A stretch of DNA of 64,000 nt from VRUE01 sp963704515 (GTDB lineage Bacteria; Actinomycetota; Thermoleophilia; Solirubrobacterales; 70-9). Both the position numbers and the translations under genes were made by a program. The stretch covers positions 1,798,001 through 1,862,000 of the forward strand of contig OY969913.1 of NCBI GenBank assembly GCA_963704515.1. The letters are read 5' to 3'. The notes under the pieces are model-generated. The model worked only from the letters and a program-made list of their open reading frames with translations, made no database searches and was not told the DNA's origin. The stretch's first letter is position 1, and each line of letters starts with the position of its first letter. This document shows, one piece after another, positions 39,602 to 48,569 of this stretch.

Positions 39602-40065
39602 GTGGCGCGAGCGCCAGCGGGCGCGCCTGGCGCCTGGCGGGGGCGCTCGCCGGGCTGGTCGTGGTCGCCGACCAGGCGGCGAAGGCGGCGATCGAAGCGC
39701 ACCTGCTGCCCGGCGAACGGGTCGAGGTCGCTGGGCCGCTGGAACTGACCCTCTCGCACAACAGCGGCGTCGCCTTCGGGGTCGCGGCGGGCGGCGGCGT
39801 CGGCCTGGTGCTGCTCACCGCCCTGGCGCTGGGCGTGGTCATCGCGGTCTTCGCCCGCAACCCGACCCGGCCCTGGATGTGGGCTGCCGCCGGGCTGCTC
39901 GCCGGCGGCGCGCTCGGCAACCTCGCCGATCGGATCCGGGCCGGCGCCGTCACCGACTACGTCCTGATCGGCAGCTGGCCCGCCTTCAACCTGGCGGACG
40001 CCGCCGTCACCTGCGGCGTTCTGCTGCTCGCCCTCTCCTTCCTGCGCGATGAGACCTCCAAATGA
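39598..40065 (+). CDS. lspA: Lipoprotein signal peptidase
   Basis: 155-residue aspartic protease of the inner membrane that cleaves prolipoprotein signal peptides. Four TM segments; catalytic Asp pair in GNLADRIRAGAVTDYV and AFNLADAAVTCG; VADQAAKA and HNSGVAFG are conserved. GTG 39598 in a GTGA overlap with yggT. Confidence 0.95.
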   Translation: MSGASASGRAWRLAGALAGLVVVADQAAKAAIEAHLLPGERVEVAGPLELTLSHNSGVAFGVAAGGGVGLVLLTALALGVVIAVFARNPTRPWMWAAAGLLAGGALGNLADRIRAGAVTDYVLIGSWPAFNLADAAVTCGVLLLALSFLRDETSK

Positions 40066-40736
40066 CCGAGCTGCGGATCGCCTATGAGGACGACGACCTG
40101 GCGGTGGTGGACAAGCCGGCCGGGCTGGTCGTCCATCCGGCGGCCTCGCACCGGGGGCCGACCCTGGTCGACGAGCTCGGCGAGCTGCTCGGCGGCGGCG
40201 CCGACCCGGAGCGGCCGGGGATCGTCCACCGGCTTGACAAGGGGACCAGCGGCCTGCTCGTCGTCGCCCGCACCGACGAGGCGCACGCGGCGCTGCAGGC
40301 GCAGGTTCAGCGCCGCGAGGTCGCGCGCGTCTACCTGGCCCTCGCCCGCGGCCGCCTCGCCTCGCGCACCGGCACGATCGACGCGCCGATCGGCCGCGCC
40401 TCCCGCCAGCGCCACCGGATGGCCGTCTCGGGCGCCGCCTCGCGCGAGGCCCGCACCCACTTCGAGGTGCTCGAGCTGCTCGGCGAGGAGACCTACCTCG
40501 AGGCCCGCCTGGAGACCGGCCGCACGCACCAGATCCGGGCCCACTTCGCCGCCATCGGTCACCCGCTGGCCGGCGACGAGACCTACGGCGGCGAGCGCAA
40601 GTACGGCCTCGGCCGCCAGTTCCTCCACGCTCACCGGCTGACCTTCGACCACCCGCGCACGGGCGAGCGGTTGAGCTTCTCCTCGTCGCTGCCCGCGGAC
40701 CTCGCCGCTGCCCTCCAGGCCGCCCGCGCCGCCTAG
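40062..40736 (+). CDS. RluA/RluD-family pseudouridine synthase
   Basis: 224 residues, rRNA or tRNA uridine modification. Catalytic HRLDKGTSGLLVVART (Asp in RLD), KPAGLVVHPA at the start and ETGRTHQIRAHFAAIGHPLAGD. The N-terminal S4 domain of true RluD is missing, so the exact target is uncertain. ATGA overlap with lspA, the order lspA-rluD seen in many bacteria. Confidence 0.94.
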   Translation: MTELRIAYEDDDLAVVDKPAGLVVHPAASHRGPTLVDELGELLGGGADPERPGIVHRLDKGTSGLLVVARTDEAHAALQAQVQRREVARVYLALARGRLASRTGTIDAPIGRASRQRHRMAVSGAASREARTHFEVLELLGEETYLEARLETGRTHQIRAHFAAIGHPLAGDETYGGERKYGLGRQFLHAHRLTFDHPRTGERLSFSSSLPADLAAALQAARAA

Positions 40737-40751
40737 CCCGGCTGCCCCGTC

Positions 40752-40870
40752 TACAATCGCTCGGTTCGCAAACGACCCCCGCCGGCACCGACCGGATCCT
40801 GACCGGCGTCAGCCGGATCCCGAGCCAGGACGGCGGGCAAGCACCACCAAGACGACAAGGAGCTTTACCC
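40752..40870 (+). promoter_or_regulatory. rpsB promoter and structured 5' leader
   Basis: TACAAT (40752-40757) is a strong -10 and leaves a leader of about 105 bases. It holds CTGAC/GTCAG around CGGC near 40809-40822 within flanking CCGGATCC repeats, and ends in AAGGAG (40857-40862) 8 bases before ATG. Leaders of rpsB often bind S2 for autoregulation; a match to that RNA family was not tested. Confidence 0.6.
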
Positions 40871-41854
40871 ATGCCAGAGGCAGGCCTCAAGGAGCTGCTG
40901 GAGGCCGGAGTTCACTTCGGCCATCAGACGCGCCGCTGGAACCCGAACATGCGCCGCTACATCTTCGGCGAGCTCGACGGGATCCACATCATCGACCTGG
41001 TCCAAACCGAGGCGCTGCTCGAGAACGCGCGTCGCTTCGCCGGCGAGCTCTCCAGCGGCGGAGGAACGGTGCTCTTCGTCGGCACCAAGAAGCAGGCCCG
41101 CGGCCCGGTCGAAGAGTGGGCCGGCCGCTGCAAGATGCCCTACGTGAACCAGCGCTGGCTGGGCGGGCTGCTGACCAACTTCAACACGATGTCGGCTCGA
41201 ATCGCCCGCCTGCACGAGCTGACCGGGTGGCGCGAGGAGGGCAAGCTCGACCTGCTGCCGACCAAGGAGCGGATGCGCATGCTGGCCGAACTCGCCAAGC
41301 TCGAGTTCAACCTGGGCGGCGTGCGCGACATGGACCGGCTGCCCGACGCGGTCTTCGTCACCGACCTGAAAACCGAGGAGATCGCGGTGCGCGAGGCCGC
41401 TCGGCTGCGGATCCCGATCATCGGCCTGGTCGACACCAACTGCGACCCGACGCCGATCGACTACGTGATCCCCGGCAACGACGATGCGATCCGCTCCTGC
41501 CAGCTGGTGATCGGCACGATCGGCAGCGCGATCGAGGAGGGGGCCGGCGCCTGGCGGGCGCAGGAGGAAAAGCGGATCGCCGAGGAAATGGCGCGGCGCA
41601 AGGTCGAAGAGGAAGAGCGCAAGAAGCGCGAGGAGGAAGAGAAAGTGCGGCGCGAAGCGGAGGAGGCGGCTGAGGCGGCCAAGAAGGCAGCGGAAGCGAA
41701 GGCGCAGGCGGCGCAGGCGCAGGCTCAAGCTCAGGCCGCCCAGGCGCCCGCTCAGGGACAGGTGCCCCAGGCTGTCAAGGCCGAGCAGCCCGAGGCCGAG
41801 AAGGCTCCCCCGGCGGAGGAGAAAGCTTCTGAGGGCGAGGGGGGGTCGAAATGA
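40871..41854 (+). CDS. rpsB: Ribosomal protein S2
   Basis: 327 residues. The S2 core (about 1-230) starts MPEAGLKELLEAGVHFGHQTRRWNPNM, with VGTKKQARGPVEEWAGRC, VNQRWLGGLLTNFNTM and PIIGLVDTNCDPTPIDYVIPGNDDAIRS. A C-terminal extension of about 95 residues is first Glu/Arg/Lys-rich coiled coil, then Ala/Gln-rich; S2 normally ends near 250. tsf follows with ATGA overlap. Confidence 0.98.
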   Translation: MPEAGLKELLEAGVHFGHQTRRWNPNMRRYIFGELDGIHIIDLVQTEALLENARRFAGELSSGGGTVLFVGTKKQARGPVEEWAGRCKMPYVNQRWLGGLLTNFNTMSARIARLHELTGWREEGKLDLLPTKERMRMLAELAKLEFNLGGVRDMDRLPDAVFVTDLKTEEIAVREAARLRIPIIGLVDTNCDPTPIDYVIPGNDDAIRSCQLVIGTIGSAIEEGAGAWRAQEEKRIAEEMARRKVEEEERKKREEEEKVRREAEEAAEAAKKAAEAKAQAAQAQAQAQAAQAPAQGQVPQAVKAEQPEAEKAPPAEEKASEGEGGSK

Positions 41855-42453
41855 GCGTCACGGCTGCCGATGTGAAGGCCCTTCGGGATCGGACCGGGGC
41901 GGCGATGATGGATTGCAAGGTCGCGCTCTCGGAGTCCGAGGGGGATGTGGACCGGGCGATCGAGATCCTCCGGGTCAAGGGGCAGGCTTCGGCCGCCAAG
42001 CGCGAAGGGCGAGGCACCGACGAGGGGGTCGTCGCCTCCTACATCCACGCCAACGACAAGGTCGGGGCGATGGTCGAAGTCCAGTGCGAGACCGACTTCG
42101 TCGCCCGCAACGAGGACTTCAAGGCGTTCGCTTACGAGGTCGCGCTGCACGTCGCCGCAACGGCCCCCAAGTACGTGACGATCGAGGAGATCGACGAGGC
42201 CGAGCGAGAAGCCGAGCGCAAGGTCTTCGAGGAAAAGGCGCGCGAGGAGGGCAAGCCCGACAACGTGGTCGAGAAGATCGTCGAGGGCCAGCTGGCGAAG
42301 TGGGGCAAGGAAGTCGCCCTGCTCGACCAGTCCCACGTCAACGCCGAGAAGCACGACTCGAAGACGATCGAGGAGCTGCGCCAGGAGCTGGCGGCGAAGA
42401 CCGGCGAGAACGTCCGCATCGCCCGCTTCGCCTACTTCCGCGTGGGCGAATAA
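41851..42453 (+). CDS. tsf: Elongation factor Ts
   Basis: 200 residues, nucleotide exchange factor for EF-Tu. VKALRDRTGAAMMDCKVALSESEGDVDRAIEILRVKG is the classic N-terminal domain; YIHANDKVGAMVEVQCETDFVARNEDF is the core. Length is that of the compact form lacking part of the coiled-coil subdomain. Confidence 0.98.
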   Translation: MSVTAADVKALRDRTGAAMMDCKVALSESEGDVDRAIEILRVKGQASAAKREGRGTDEGVVASYIHANDKVGAMVEVQCETDFVARNEDFKAFAYEVALHVAATAPKYVTIEEIDEAEREAERKVFEEKAREEGKPDNVVEKIVEGQLAKWGKEVALLDQSHVNAEKHDSKTIEELRQELAAKTGENVRIARFAYFRVGE

Positions 42454-42466
42454 GCTCGCGGCCGAG

Positions 42467-43201
42467 ATGGCCGCCGACCCCCAGTTCAAACGCATCCTGC
42501 TGAAGCTCTCGGGCGAGGCGCTGATGGGCGACCTCGCCTACGGCACCGACGCCGGGGAGGTGCGGCGGATCGCCGAGCAGGTCGCGGCGCTGCGCGCCCG
42601 CGGGGTCGAAGTCGCGATCGTCGTCGGCGCCGGCAACATCTACCGCGGGCTCTCGGCCGCCGCCGAGGGCATGGACCGCGCGACCGGCGACTACATGGGG
42701 ATGCTGGCCACGGTGCTCAACGCGCTCACCCTGCAGGACGCCCTCGAGAAGCAGGGCGAGCACACGCGGGTGCTCTCGGCGATCGACATCAAGGAGATCG
42801 GCGAGCCCTACATCCGCCGCCGCGCGATCCGCCACCTGGAAAAGGGCCGCGTGGTGATCTTCGCCGCCGGCACCGGCAACCCGTTCTTCACCACCGACAC
42901 CGCCGCGGCGCTGCGCGCCCTGGAGATCCACGCGGAAGCGATCCTGATGGCGAAGAACGGGGTGGAGGGGGTCTACGACTCCGACCCGGCGAAGAACCCC
43001 GACGCGAAGTTCATCGCTGAGATCAGCCACCGCGAAGCAATTGAGCGCGGCCTGCGGGTGATGGACTCGACCGCGCTCTCGCTCTGCATGGACAACGATC
43101 TGCCGATCTACGTCTTCAACATGGGGGACGCCAAGAACATAGATAGGATCGTCAGCGGCGAGAGGGTGGGCACGCTGGTCGACAGCGCGCCCGCCGGGTA
43201 A
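42467..43201 (+). CDS. pyrH: UMP kinase
   Basis: 244-residue hexameric amino-acid-kinase-fold enzyme making UDP. RILLKLSGEALMGD, VVGAGNIYRG, DYMGMLATVLNALTLQD, FAAGTGNPFFTTDTAAALRA and GTLV near the end. The gene is 13 bases after tsf, in the standard rpsB-tsf-pyrH-frr order. Confidence 0.98.
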   Translation: MAADPQFKRILLKLSGEALMGDLAYGTDAGEVRRIAEQVAALRARGVEVAIVVGAGNIYRGLSAAAEGMDRATGDYMGMLATVLNALTLQDALEKQGEHTRVLSAIDIKEIGEPYIRRRAIRHLEKGRVVIFAAGTGNPFFTTDTAAALRALEIHAEAILMAKNGVEGVYDSDPAKNPDAKFIAEISHREAIERGLRVMDSTALSLCMDNDLPIYVFNMGDAKNIDRIVSGERVGTLVDSAPAG

Positions 43202-43217
43202 CGAGAACGGGGGCAAC

Positions 43218-43781
43218 GTGGAGTTGATCGACGAACTGCTCGAAGACGCCAAGGGCCGGATGGCCAAGTCGGTCGAGTCAAGCCGCAACGAGCTCGCCAC
43301 CGTGCGCACCGGCCGCGCCTCCCCGCACCTGCTCGACCGCATCATGGTCGATTACTACGGCGCCCAGACGCCGCTCAAGCAGCTCGCCAACGTCGCCGCT
43401 TCCGACGCCCGCCTGCTCACCGTCACCCCCTTCGACAAGGGCGCGATCGGCGCGATCGAGAAGGCGATCCAGGAGTCCGACGTCGGCCTGTCTCCCAGCA
43501 ACGACGGCAACCTGATCCGCCTCCAGGTGCCGGAGATGACCGAGGAGCGCCGCCGCGAGATGGTCAAGGTCGTGCACGGCGTCGCCGAGGACGGCCGCGT
43601 CGCGATCCGCAACATCCGCCGCGACATCATGCAGGACCTGCGCGAGCTGAAGAAAGACGGCGAGGCGGGCGAGGACGACGAGCGCCGCGCCGAGACCGAC
43701 CTGCAGAAGCAGACCGACGCCGCGACCGCCGAGATCGACGCGCTGCTGAAGGGGAAGGAAGAGGAGATCCTCGAGGTGTGA
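43218..43781 (+). CDS. frr: Ribosome recycling factor
   Basis: 187 residues; with EF-G splits post-termination ribosomes. MAKSVESSRNELATVRTGRASPHLLDRI, LLTVTPFDKGAIGAIEKAIQESDVGLSPSNDGN, and IRNIRRDIMQDLRELKKDGE are typical. GTG start at 43218, with GGGGGCAAC upstream; GTGA overlap with uppS. Confidence 0.98.
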   Translation: MELIDELLEDAKGRMAKSVESSRNELATVRTGRASPHLLDRIMVDYYGAQTPLKQLANVAASDARLLTVTPFDKGAIGAIEKAIQESDVGLSPSNDGNLIRLQVPEMTEERRREMVKVVHGVAEDGRVAIRNIRRDIMQDLRELKKDGEAGEDDERRAETDLQKQTDAATAEIDALLKGKEEEILEV

Positions 43782-44449
43782 GCGCCTCCGCGCGGTACGT
43801 AGCGATCATCACCGACGGCAACGGGCGCTGGGCGCAGAACCGGGGCCTGCCGGTCATCGAGGGACACGAAGCGGGGGCCGACACGGTCAAGGCGAGGTTG
43901 CGCGACGCGGTCGAGCTGGGGATCGAGGAGCTCACCGTCTACTCGTTCTCGACCGAGAACTGGTCGCGGCCGGCCGAGGAGGTCGAGGGGCTGATGCGGA
44001 TGTTCCGCGAGCGGATCTCCTCCGAAACGCCGGAGTTGAACGAGGAGGGCGTGCGGATGCGCTTCATCGGCCGCCGCGAGGGCGTCTCCGGCGAGCTGGC
44101 GGAGCGCATGACCTGGGCGGAAGAGACGACCGCGACGAACGAGCGGATCAGCCTCTTCGTCGCCTTCAACTACGGCGGACGGGCGGAGATCGTCGATGCG
44201 GCGGCGGCCTTCTCCGGCGGTTCGGAGGAGGACTTCCGCGCCCACCTCTACGCGCCGGAGATGCACGACCCCGACCTGCTGATCCGAACCAGCGGCGAGC
44301 ACCGCACCTCCAACTTCCTCCCCTGGCAGTGCGCCTACTCCGAGATCGTCTTCCGCGACGAGCTCTGGCCGGACTTCGACCGCGCGGTGCTGGAGCAGTG
44401 CCTGCGCGAGTTCGAGGCCCGCCAGCGACGCTTCGGGGCGCGCCTATGA
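43778..44449 (+). CDS. uppS: Undecaprenyl diphosphate synthase (cis-prenyltransferase)
   Basis: 223 residues; elongates FPP with IPP to the lipid carrier of cell-wall precursors. AIITDGNGRWAQNRGLPVIEGHEAGAD, YSFSTENWSRP, FNYGGRAEIVDA and LLIRTSGEHRTSNFLPWQCAYSEIVF are visible. The last reads HRTSNFLPWQ rather than the usual QRLSNFLLWQ. Product length cannot be read from sequence. Confidence 0.95.
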   Translation: MSASARYVAIITDGNGRWAQNRGLPVIEGHEAGADTVKARLRDAVELGIEELTVYSFSTENWSRPAEEVEGLMRMFRERISSETPELNEEGVRMRFIGRREGVSGELAERMTWAEETTATNERISLFVAFNYGGRAEIVDAAAAFSGGSEEDFRAHLYAPEMHDPDLLIRTSGEHRTSNFLPWQCAYSEIVFRDELWPDFDRAVLEQCLREFEARQRRFGARL

Positions 44450-45330
44450 CGGAGGACCCCTTCGACCTCGAGCTCTTCGAGGAGGAGCCAAAGCCGGAGC
44501 CGCGGCAGCGAGCGCCGCGCAAGCGGCGGCGCGGCGGCGGCGAGACCGCGAAGCGGATCGTGATCGTCATTCCCTGGATCGCCGCGACGATCGCGATCGT
44601 CGTCGCCGGCGGCCTGGTCTTCGCCCTGGCGATGGTCGGCGTCGGCGTCCTCTGCCTGCGCGAGTACCTCGAGATCACCGCCGATATGCGGCCGATCGCC
44701 CGGGCCGCCTACGTCAGCGTCGTCGCGCTGATCGTCGCCGCCTACTTCGGCACCGCCTTCAACGTGCTGCTCGTGCTCGCCGCGTCCTTCCCGGTGCTCT
44801 TCCTCTTCGGCACCGACCGCCATCGCCGCGAGGGGATCACGATCTCGATCGGGGTCACCCTGCTCGGCATCCTCTGGATCGGCATCCCGCTGGTGCACGC
44901 GGTGCTGCTGCGCGACCTGCCCGGCCACGGAGCGGGCCTGCTGGTCGACGTCCTGGTCGGCACCTTCGTCACCGACACCGGCGCCTACGCGGTCGGCCGC
45001 ATGTTCGGCTCGCACCGGATCGCCCCCAATCTCTCGCCGAACAAGACCCTCGAGGGACTGCTGGGCGGCTTCGTGATCGGCACGATGGCCTTCTGGTTCG
45101 CCGGCCTCTACCAGGACTGGCTGACCGGGGTCAACGCGCTGATCATCGGCGCCGCCGTGGCCGCGATCGCGCCGGTCGGCGACCTCTTCGAGTCGATGAT
45201 CAAGCGCGATCTGGGCCGCAAGGACACCGGCACGATCTTCGGCCCCCACGGCGGCATCCTCGACCGCCTCGACGCCGTCTTCTTCACCGTGGTCGTCGGC
45301 TACTACCTCGCGGTCGGCCTGGTGTATTGA
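44446..45330 (+). CDS. cdsA: Phosphatidate cytidylyltransferase
   Basis: 294 residues; makes CDP-diacylglycerol from phosphatidate and CTP. A charged cytoplasmic N terminus (about 1-38), seven or eight TM segments, and the family signature SMIKRDLGRKDTGTIFGPHGGILDRLD (about 252-278). ATGA overlap with uppS. The product feeds the CDP-alcohol phosphatidyltransferase at 52460. Confidence 0.96.
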   Translation: MTEDPFDLELFEEEPKPEPRQRAPRKRRRGGGETAKRIVIVIPWIAATIAIVVAGGLVFALAMVGVGVLCLREYLEITADMRPIARAAYVSVVALIVAAYFGTAFNVLLVLAASFPVLFLFGTDRHRREGITISIGVTLLGILWIGIPLVHAVLLRDLPGHGAGLLVDVLVGTFVTDTGAYAVGRMFGSHRIAPNLSPNKTLEGLLGGFVIGTMAFWFAGLYQDWLTGVNALIIGAAVAAIAPVGDLFESMIKRDLGRKDTGTIFGPHGGILDRLDAVFFTVVVGYYLAVGLVY

Positions 45331-45360
45331 CGGGATCGCCTCGTCCGTATGCTCCCGGTA

Positions 45361-46506
45361 ATGCGAGAGGTAGTGATCCTTGGCTCGACTGGCTCGATCG
45401 GGAGGCAGGCGCTTGAAATCGTCGGGGGCTCCGAAGACCTCGAGGTTGTCGGTCTGGCGGCTGGGTCGGGCTGGGAGCGGACGCTTGCGCAGGCGGATGA
45501 GCATCGCGTGCGCAGGGTGGCCTTTGCCGACGACGGCGCCGCCCGGGCGGCTCGCGGGGCCTGGAGCGGCGAGGTGCTTTCGGGCGAGGAGGGGATTCGG
45601 GAGCTGATCGTCTCCTCGGGGGCCGACCTGGTGCTCAACGGGATCGTCGGCGCGGCGGGGCTGGGGCCAACGGTCGTCGCGCTCGGCGAGGGGATCGACC
45701 TGGCGCTGGCCAACAAGGAGAGCCTGGTGATCGGCGGAGAGCTGACCATGGCCCTGGCCGAGGCGACCGGGGCGAAGCTGCTGCCGGTCGACTCCGAGCA
45801 CTCGGCGCTCTTCCAGCTGATCGGCGCTGAGGCGCCGGGCACGGTCGACCGCCTGGTGCTGACCGCCTCGGGCGGCCCGTTCCGCGGGCGCACAGACCTC
45901 GACGGCGTCACGGTCGAGGAGGCGCTCGCGCACCCGACCTGGAGCATGGGCGGCCGGATCACGGTCGACAGCGCGACGCTGATGAACAAGGGCCTCGAGG
46001 CGATCGAGGCCCACCATCTCTTCGGCGTGCCCTTCGAGCGGATCGACGTGGTCGTCCATCCGCAGTCGATCGTCCACTCGCTGATCGACCTCAATGACGG
46101 CGCGACGATGGCCCACCTCGGCTATCCCGACATGCGGGTCCCGATCTCCTACGCGCTGCACCACCCCGAGCGCGCCGACGTCGACGTGCCGCGTCTCGAC
46201 CTCGCCGCCGTCGGCCGGCTCGAGTTCGAGCGACCCGACCCGGAGACCTTCGCCTGCCTGCGCCTGGCGCTCGATGCGGGCCGGGCGGGGGGGACGGCGC
46301 CCTGCGTGCTCAACGCGGCCGATGAGGTCGCGGTCAGCGCCTTCCTCGCCGGGCGGATCGGCTTCACCGCGATCCCGGCCGCGATCGAGGCGGTCCTGGA
46401 GGCGATGCCTGCGCAGCGCCCGACGCACTTCGAAGACCTCTTCGCGGTCGACGCCGAGGCGCGACGGCGCACCGAAGAAGAGGTTGGCGGGTTGGCACGG
46501 GTATGA
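45361..46506 (+). CDS. dxr: 1-deoxy-D-xylulose 5-phosphate reductoisomerase
   Basis: 381 residues, second step of the MEP isoprenoid pathway. EVVILGSTGSIGRQALEIV (NADPH), ALANKESLVIGGEL, PVDSEHSALFQL (metal-binding Asp/Glu), SGGPF, HPTWSMGGRITVDSATLMNKGLE. ATG 45361 lies 7 bases after TATGCT (45348-45353); ATG 45349 belongs to that box and is unlikely to be used. ispG further on belongs to the same pathway. ATGA overlap with rseP. Confidence 0.97.
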   Translation: MREVVILGSTGSIGRQALEIVGGSEDLEVVGLAAGSGWERTLAQADEHRVRRVAFADDGAARAARGAWSGEVLSGEEGIRELIVSSGADLVLNGIVGAAGLGPTVVALGEGIDLALANKESLVIGGELTMALAEATGAKLLPVDSEHSALFQLIGAEAPGTVDRLVLTASGGPFRGRTDLDGVTVEEALAHPTWSMGGRITVDSATLMNKGLEAIEAHHLFGVPFERIDVVVHPQSIVHSLIDLNDGATMAHLGYPDMRVPISYALHHPERADVDVPRLDLAAVGRLEFERPDPETFACLRLALDAGRAGGTAPCVLNAADEVAVSAFLAGRIGFTAIPAAIEAVLEAMPAQRPTHFEDLFAVDAEARRRTEEEVGGLARV

Positions 46507-47591
46507 GCTGGGTCCTGGTCTTCCTCGGCTTCTCGCTGCTGATCATCCTGCACGAGGCCGGGCACTTCTTCGCCGCCAAGGCGACGGGGATGCGCGTCGA
46601 GCGCTTCTTCCTCTTCTTCGGCCCGAAGCTGGTCTCGGTCAAGCGCGGCGAGACCGAGTACGGGATCGCCTCGATCCCGGCGGGTGGCTACGTGAAGATC
46701 AGCGGTATGCACCCGGAAGACAAGCTGCCGCCCGGGGAAGAGCACCGCGGCTACTACGAACAGCCGGTCTGGAAGCGGATCGTCGTGATCGGCGCCGGAC
46801 CGGCGGTCAACATCGCCCTCGCCTTCGCGATCCTCTTCGTGCTGGCGCTGGGCGCCAGCGACGCGACCCAGAAGGTCGGGGAAATCGTCCCCGGCTCGCC
46901 GGCCGCGGCGACTCTCAAGACTGGCGATCGCATTCTCGCGATCGACGGCAAGAGCTACCCGGGCGCCAGCACCGAAGACCGGCTCGAAAGGTTCTACGAA
47001 GACGTCGGCTCGCACAAGTGCGCCGGCAAGCCGACCGACGGCTGCCGCGCGACGACGCCGGTGACGCTGCGAATCGAACGCAACGGGAGCGTGCGGACGA
47101 TCTCGGTGCGCCCCGCGTACGAAAAGTCGCTCGGTCGCACCCGGATCGGCTTCTCCTACGGCCAAGAGCCGGCCAACCTCGGCGTCGCCGGCGCCGCGGA
47201 TCGCTCCCTCAGCGCGATCTGGCTGGTCTCGAGCAAGACGGTGACCGTCTTCGCCAACCTCTTCGACTCCGAACAGCGCAAGGAAGTCTCCGGGGTGGTC
47301 GGCGTGAGCGACGTCGCCCACCAGACGATTGGGCTCGGCGCGCGCGAGGCGCTGACGCTGCTGGCCGTGGTCAGCCTCTCGCTCGGCCTGATCAACCTCT
47401 TTCCCTTCCTGCCGCTCGACGGCGGTCACATCTTCTGGAGCCTGGTCGAGAAGGTGCGTGGGGAACCGGTCCCCTACCGGACGATGGAGCGCGCTGGAGC
47501 GCTGGGTTTCGTCCTGGTGATCATGCTCTTTGTTCTAGGTCTGACCAACGACATCGGCCGCCTCACCGGCGAAGGTTTTCACGTCCGCTAA
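46503..47591 (+). CDS. rseP: Site-2 protease, RseP/M50 family
   Basis: 362 residues. Zinc motif HEAGHFFAAK in TM1, a PDZ domain in the middle (GEIVPGSPAAATLKTGDRILAIDG, about 120-145), and LFPFLPLDGGHIFWSLVEKVRG in the last TM pair. It cleaves membrane-embedded anti-sigma factors or signal peptides. Located behind dxr as in many actinobacteria. Confidence 0.96.
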   Translation: MSWVLVFLGFSLLIILHEAGHFFAAKATGMRVERFFLFFGPKLVSVKRGETEYGIASIPAGGYVKISGMHPEDKLPPGEEHRGYYEQPVWKRIVVIGAGPAVNIALAFAILFVLALGASDATQKVGEIVPGSPAAATLKTGDRILAIDGKSYPGASTEDRLERFYEDVGSHKCAGKPTDGCRATTPVTLRIERNGSVRTISVRPAYEKSLGRTRIGFSYGQEPANLGVAGAADRSLSAIWLVSSKTVTVFANLFDSEQRKEVSGVVGVSDVAHQTIGLGAREALTLLAVVSLSLGLINLFPFLPLDGGHIFWSLVEKVRGEPVPYRTMERAGALGFVLVIMLFVLGLTNDIGRLTGEGFHVR

Positions 47592-47654
47592 TGGCGTCTA
47601 GCATTCAGGTGCTTGGTGAGTAATCCCTGCGCCGGGCCGGGGAGACCAGACGCG

Positions 47655-48569
47655 ATGGGAACGCCGAGACGACATCCAACGAGGGCGCTGCTGGCGCTGA
47701 CGCTGCTCACGCTGTTCGCGTGCGGCTGGGCGGCCGCGCCGGCCTGCGCCGAGCTCGTCCCCGCGACCGCCTCGCCGCAAGCCGCGCGTGGCTACTGGAC
47801 GCCGGCGCGGATGCGCGGCACGCCGCCGCTGCCCGAATCCCGCCGCCGGGCGCCCAAGTCCGCCGCGATCGCCAGCTCCGCGGCCGAAACGATCGCCGAA
47901 CCCACCCTGCCCGGCGCCAGCCAGAACGGCGCCGTCTTCATCGTCACCGCCAATGGCCTGCGCGGCCGTTGCTCGGGCACCGCGGTCGAGGCGGGCAACC
48001 GCAGCCTGGTCGTCACCGCCGGTCACTGCGTGCACGACTTCGGGCACTGGCTGCGCGGCCGCTGGGTCTTCGTCCCCGGCTACCACTACGGACAGCGCCC
48101 GCTCGGGACCTTCGCGGCGAAGTGGCTGGGGACGACTTCGCAGTGGCTGCACGGCGAAAACGAGAACTTCGACGTTGGCATGGCGGTCGTCTCGCGCAAC
48201 GAACGGGGGCAGCGACTCGCCGATGTCGTGCATGCCGACAAGATCGCCTGGGGCCTCCCCCGTCAGCAGGTCTTCGACATCTACGGCTACCCGGTGGAAG
48301 AACCCTTCGACGGCGCGACCCTGCAGCGCTGCCCGCAGGCTCCCTATGAGGGGCACGACTTCCTCTCCTTCCTGACCACCGGCCCGCTCGACCTGGCGGT
48401 CGAGTGCGACCTGACGCCCGGCTCGTCGGGTGGCGGCTGGGCGATCCACGGCGACACGCTGAACGGCGTTACCAGCAGCGGCTACCCGGATAACCCGGGA
48501 ACGACCTATGGGCCCTATTTCGGCGCGGAGATCGGCAAGCTCTACCGGGAAGCGGAGCGGACGAGATGA
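47655..48569 (+). CDS. Secreted trypsin-like serine protease
   Basis: 304 residues. Signal peptide (about 8-32, ending AAPACAE). Chymotrypsin fold: catalytic His in VVTAGHCVHD, Asp probably in NENFDVGMAVV, and Ser in DLTPGSSGGGW. ATG 47655 has GGGGAGA 9 bases upstream; TAGCAT at 47599-47604 is the promoter -10, and leaderless TTG 47613 or GTG 47616 in the same frame is an alternative start. ATGA overlap with the next gene. Confidence 0.88.
   Translation: MGTPRRHPTRALLALTLLTLFACGWAAAPACAELVPATASPQAARGYWTPARMRGTPPLPESRRRAPKSAAIASSAAETIAEPTLPGASQNGAVFIVTANGLRGRCSGTAVEAGNRSLVVTAGHCVHDFGHWLRGRWVFVPGYHYGQRPLGTFAAKWLGTTSQWLHGENENFDVGMAVVSRNERGQRLADVVHADKIAWGLPRQQVFDIYGYPVEEPFDGATLQRCPQAPYEGHDFLSFLTTGPLDLAVECDLTPGSSGGGWAIHGDTLNGVTSSGYPDNPGTTYGPYFGAEIGKLYREAERTR

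Noticed and set aside
40752..40870. Riboswitch in the rpsB or sepF leader
   Set aside because: Hairpins are short and no known aptamer consensus was recognisable by eye.
45349..45360. dxr starting at ATG 45349
   Set aside because: That ATG is part of the TATGCT -10 box; the next ATG is at leaderless distance and gives the normal N terminus.
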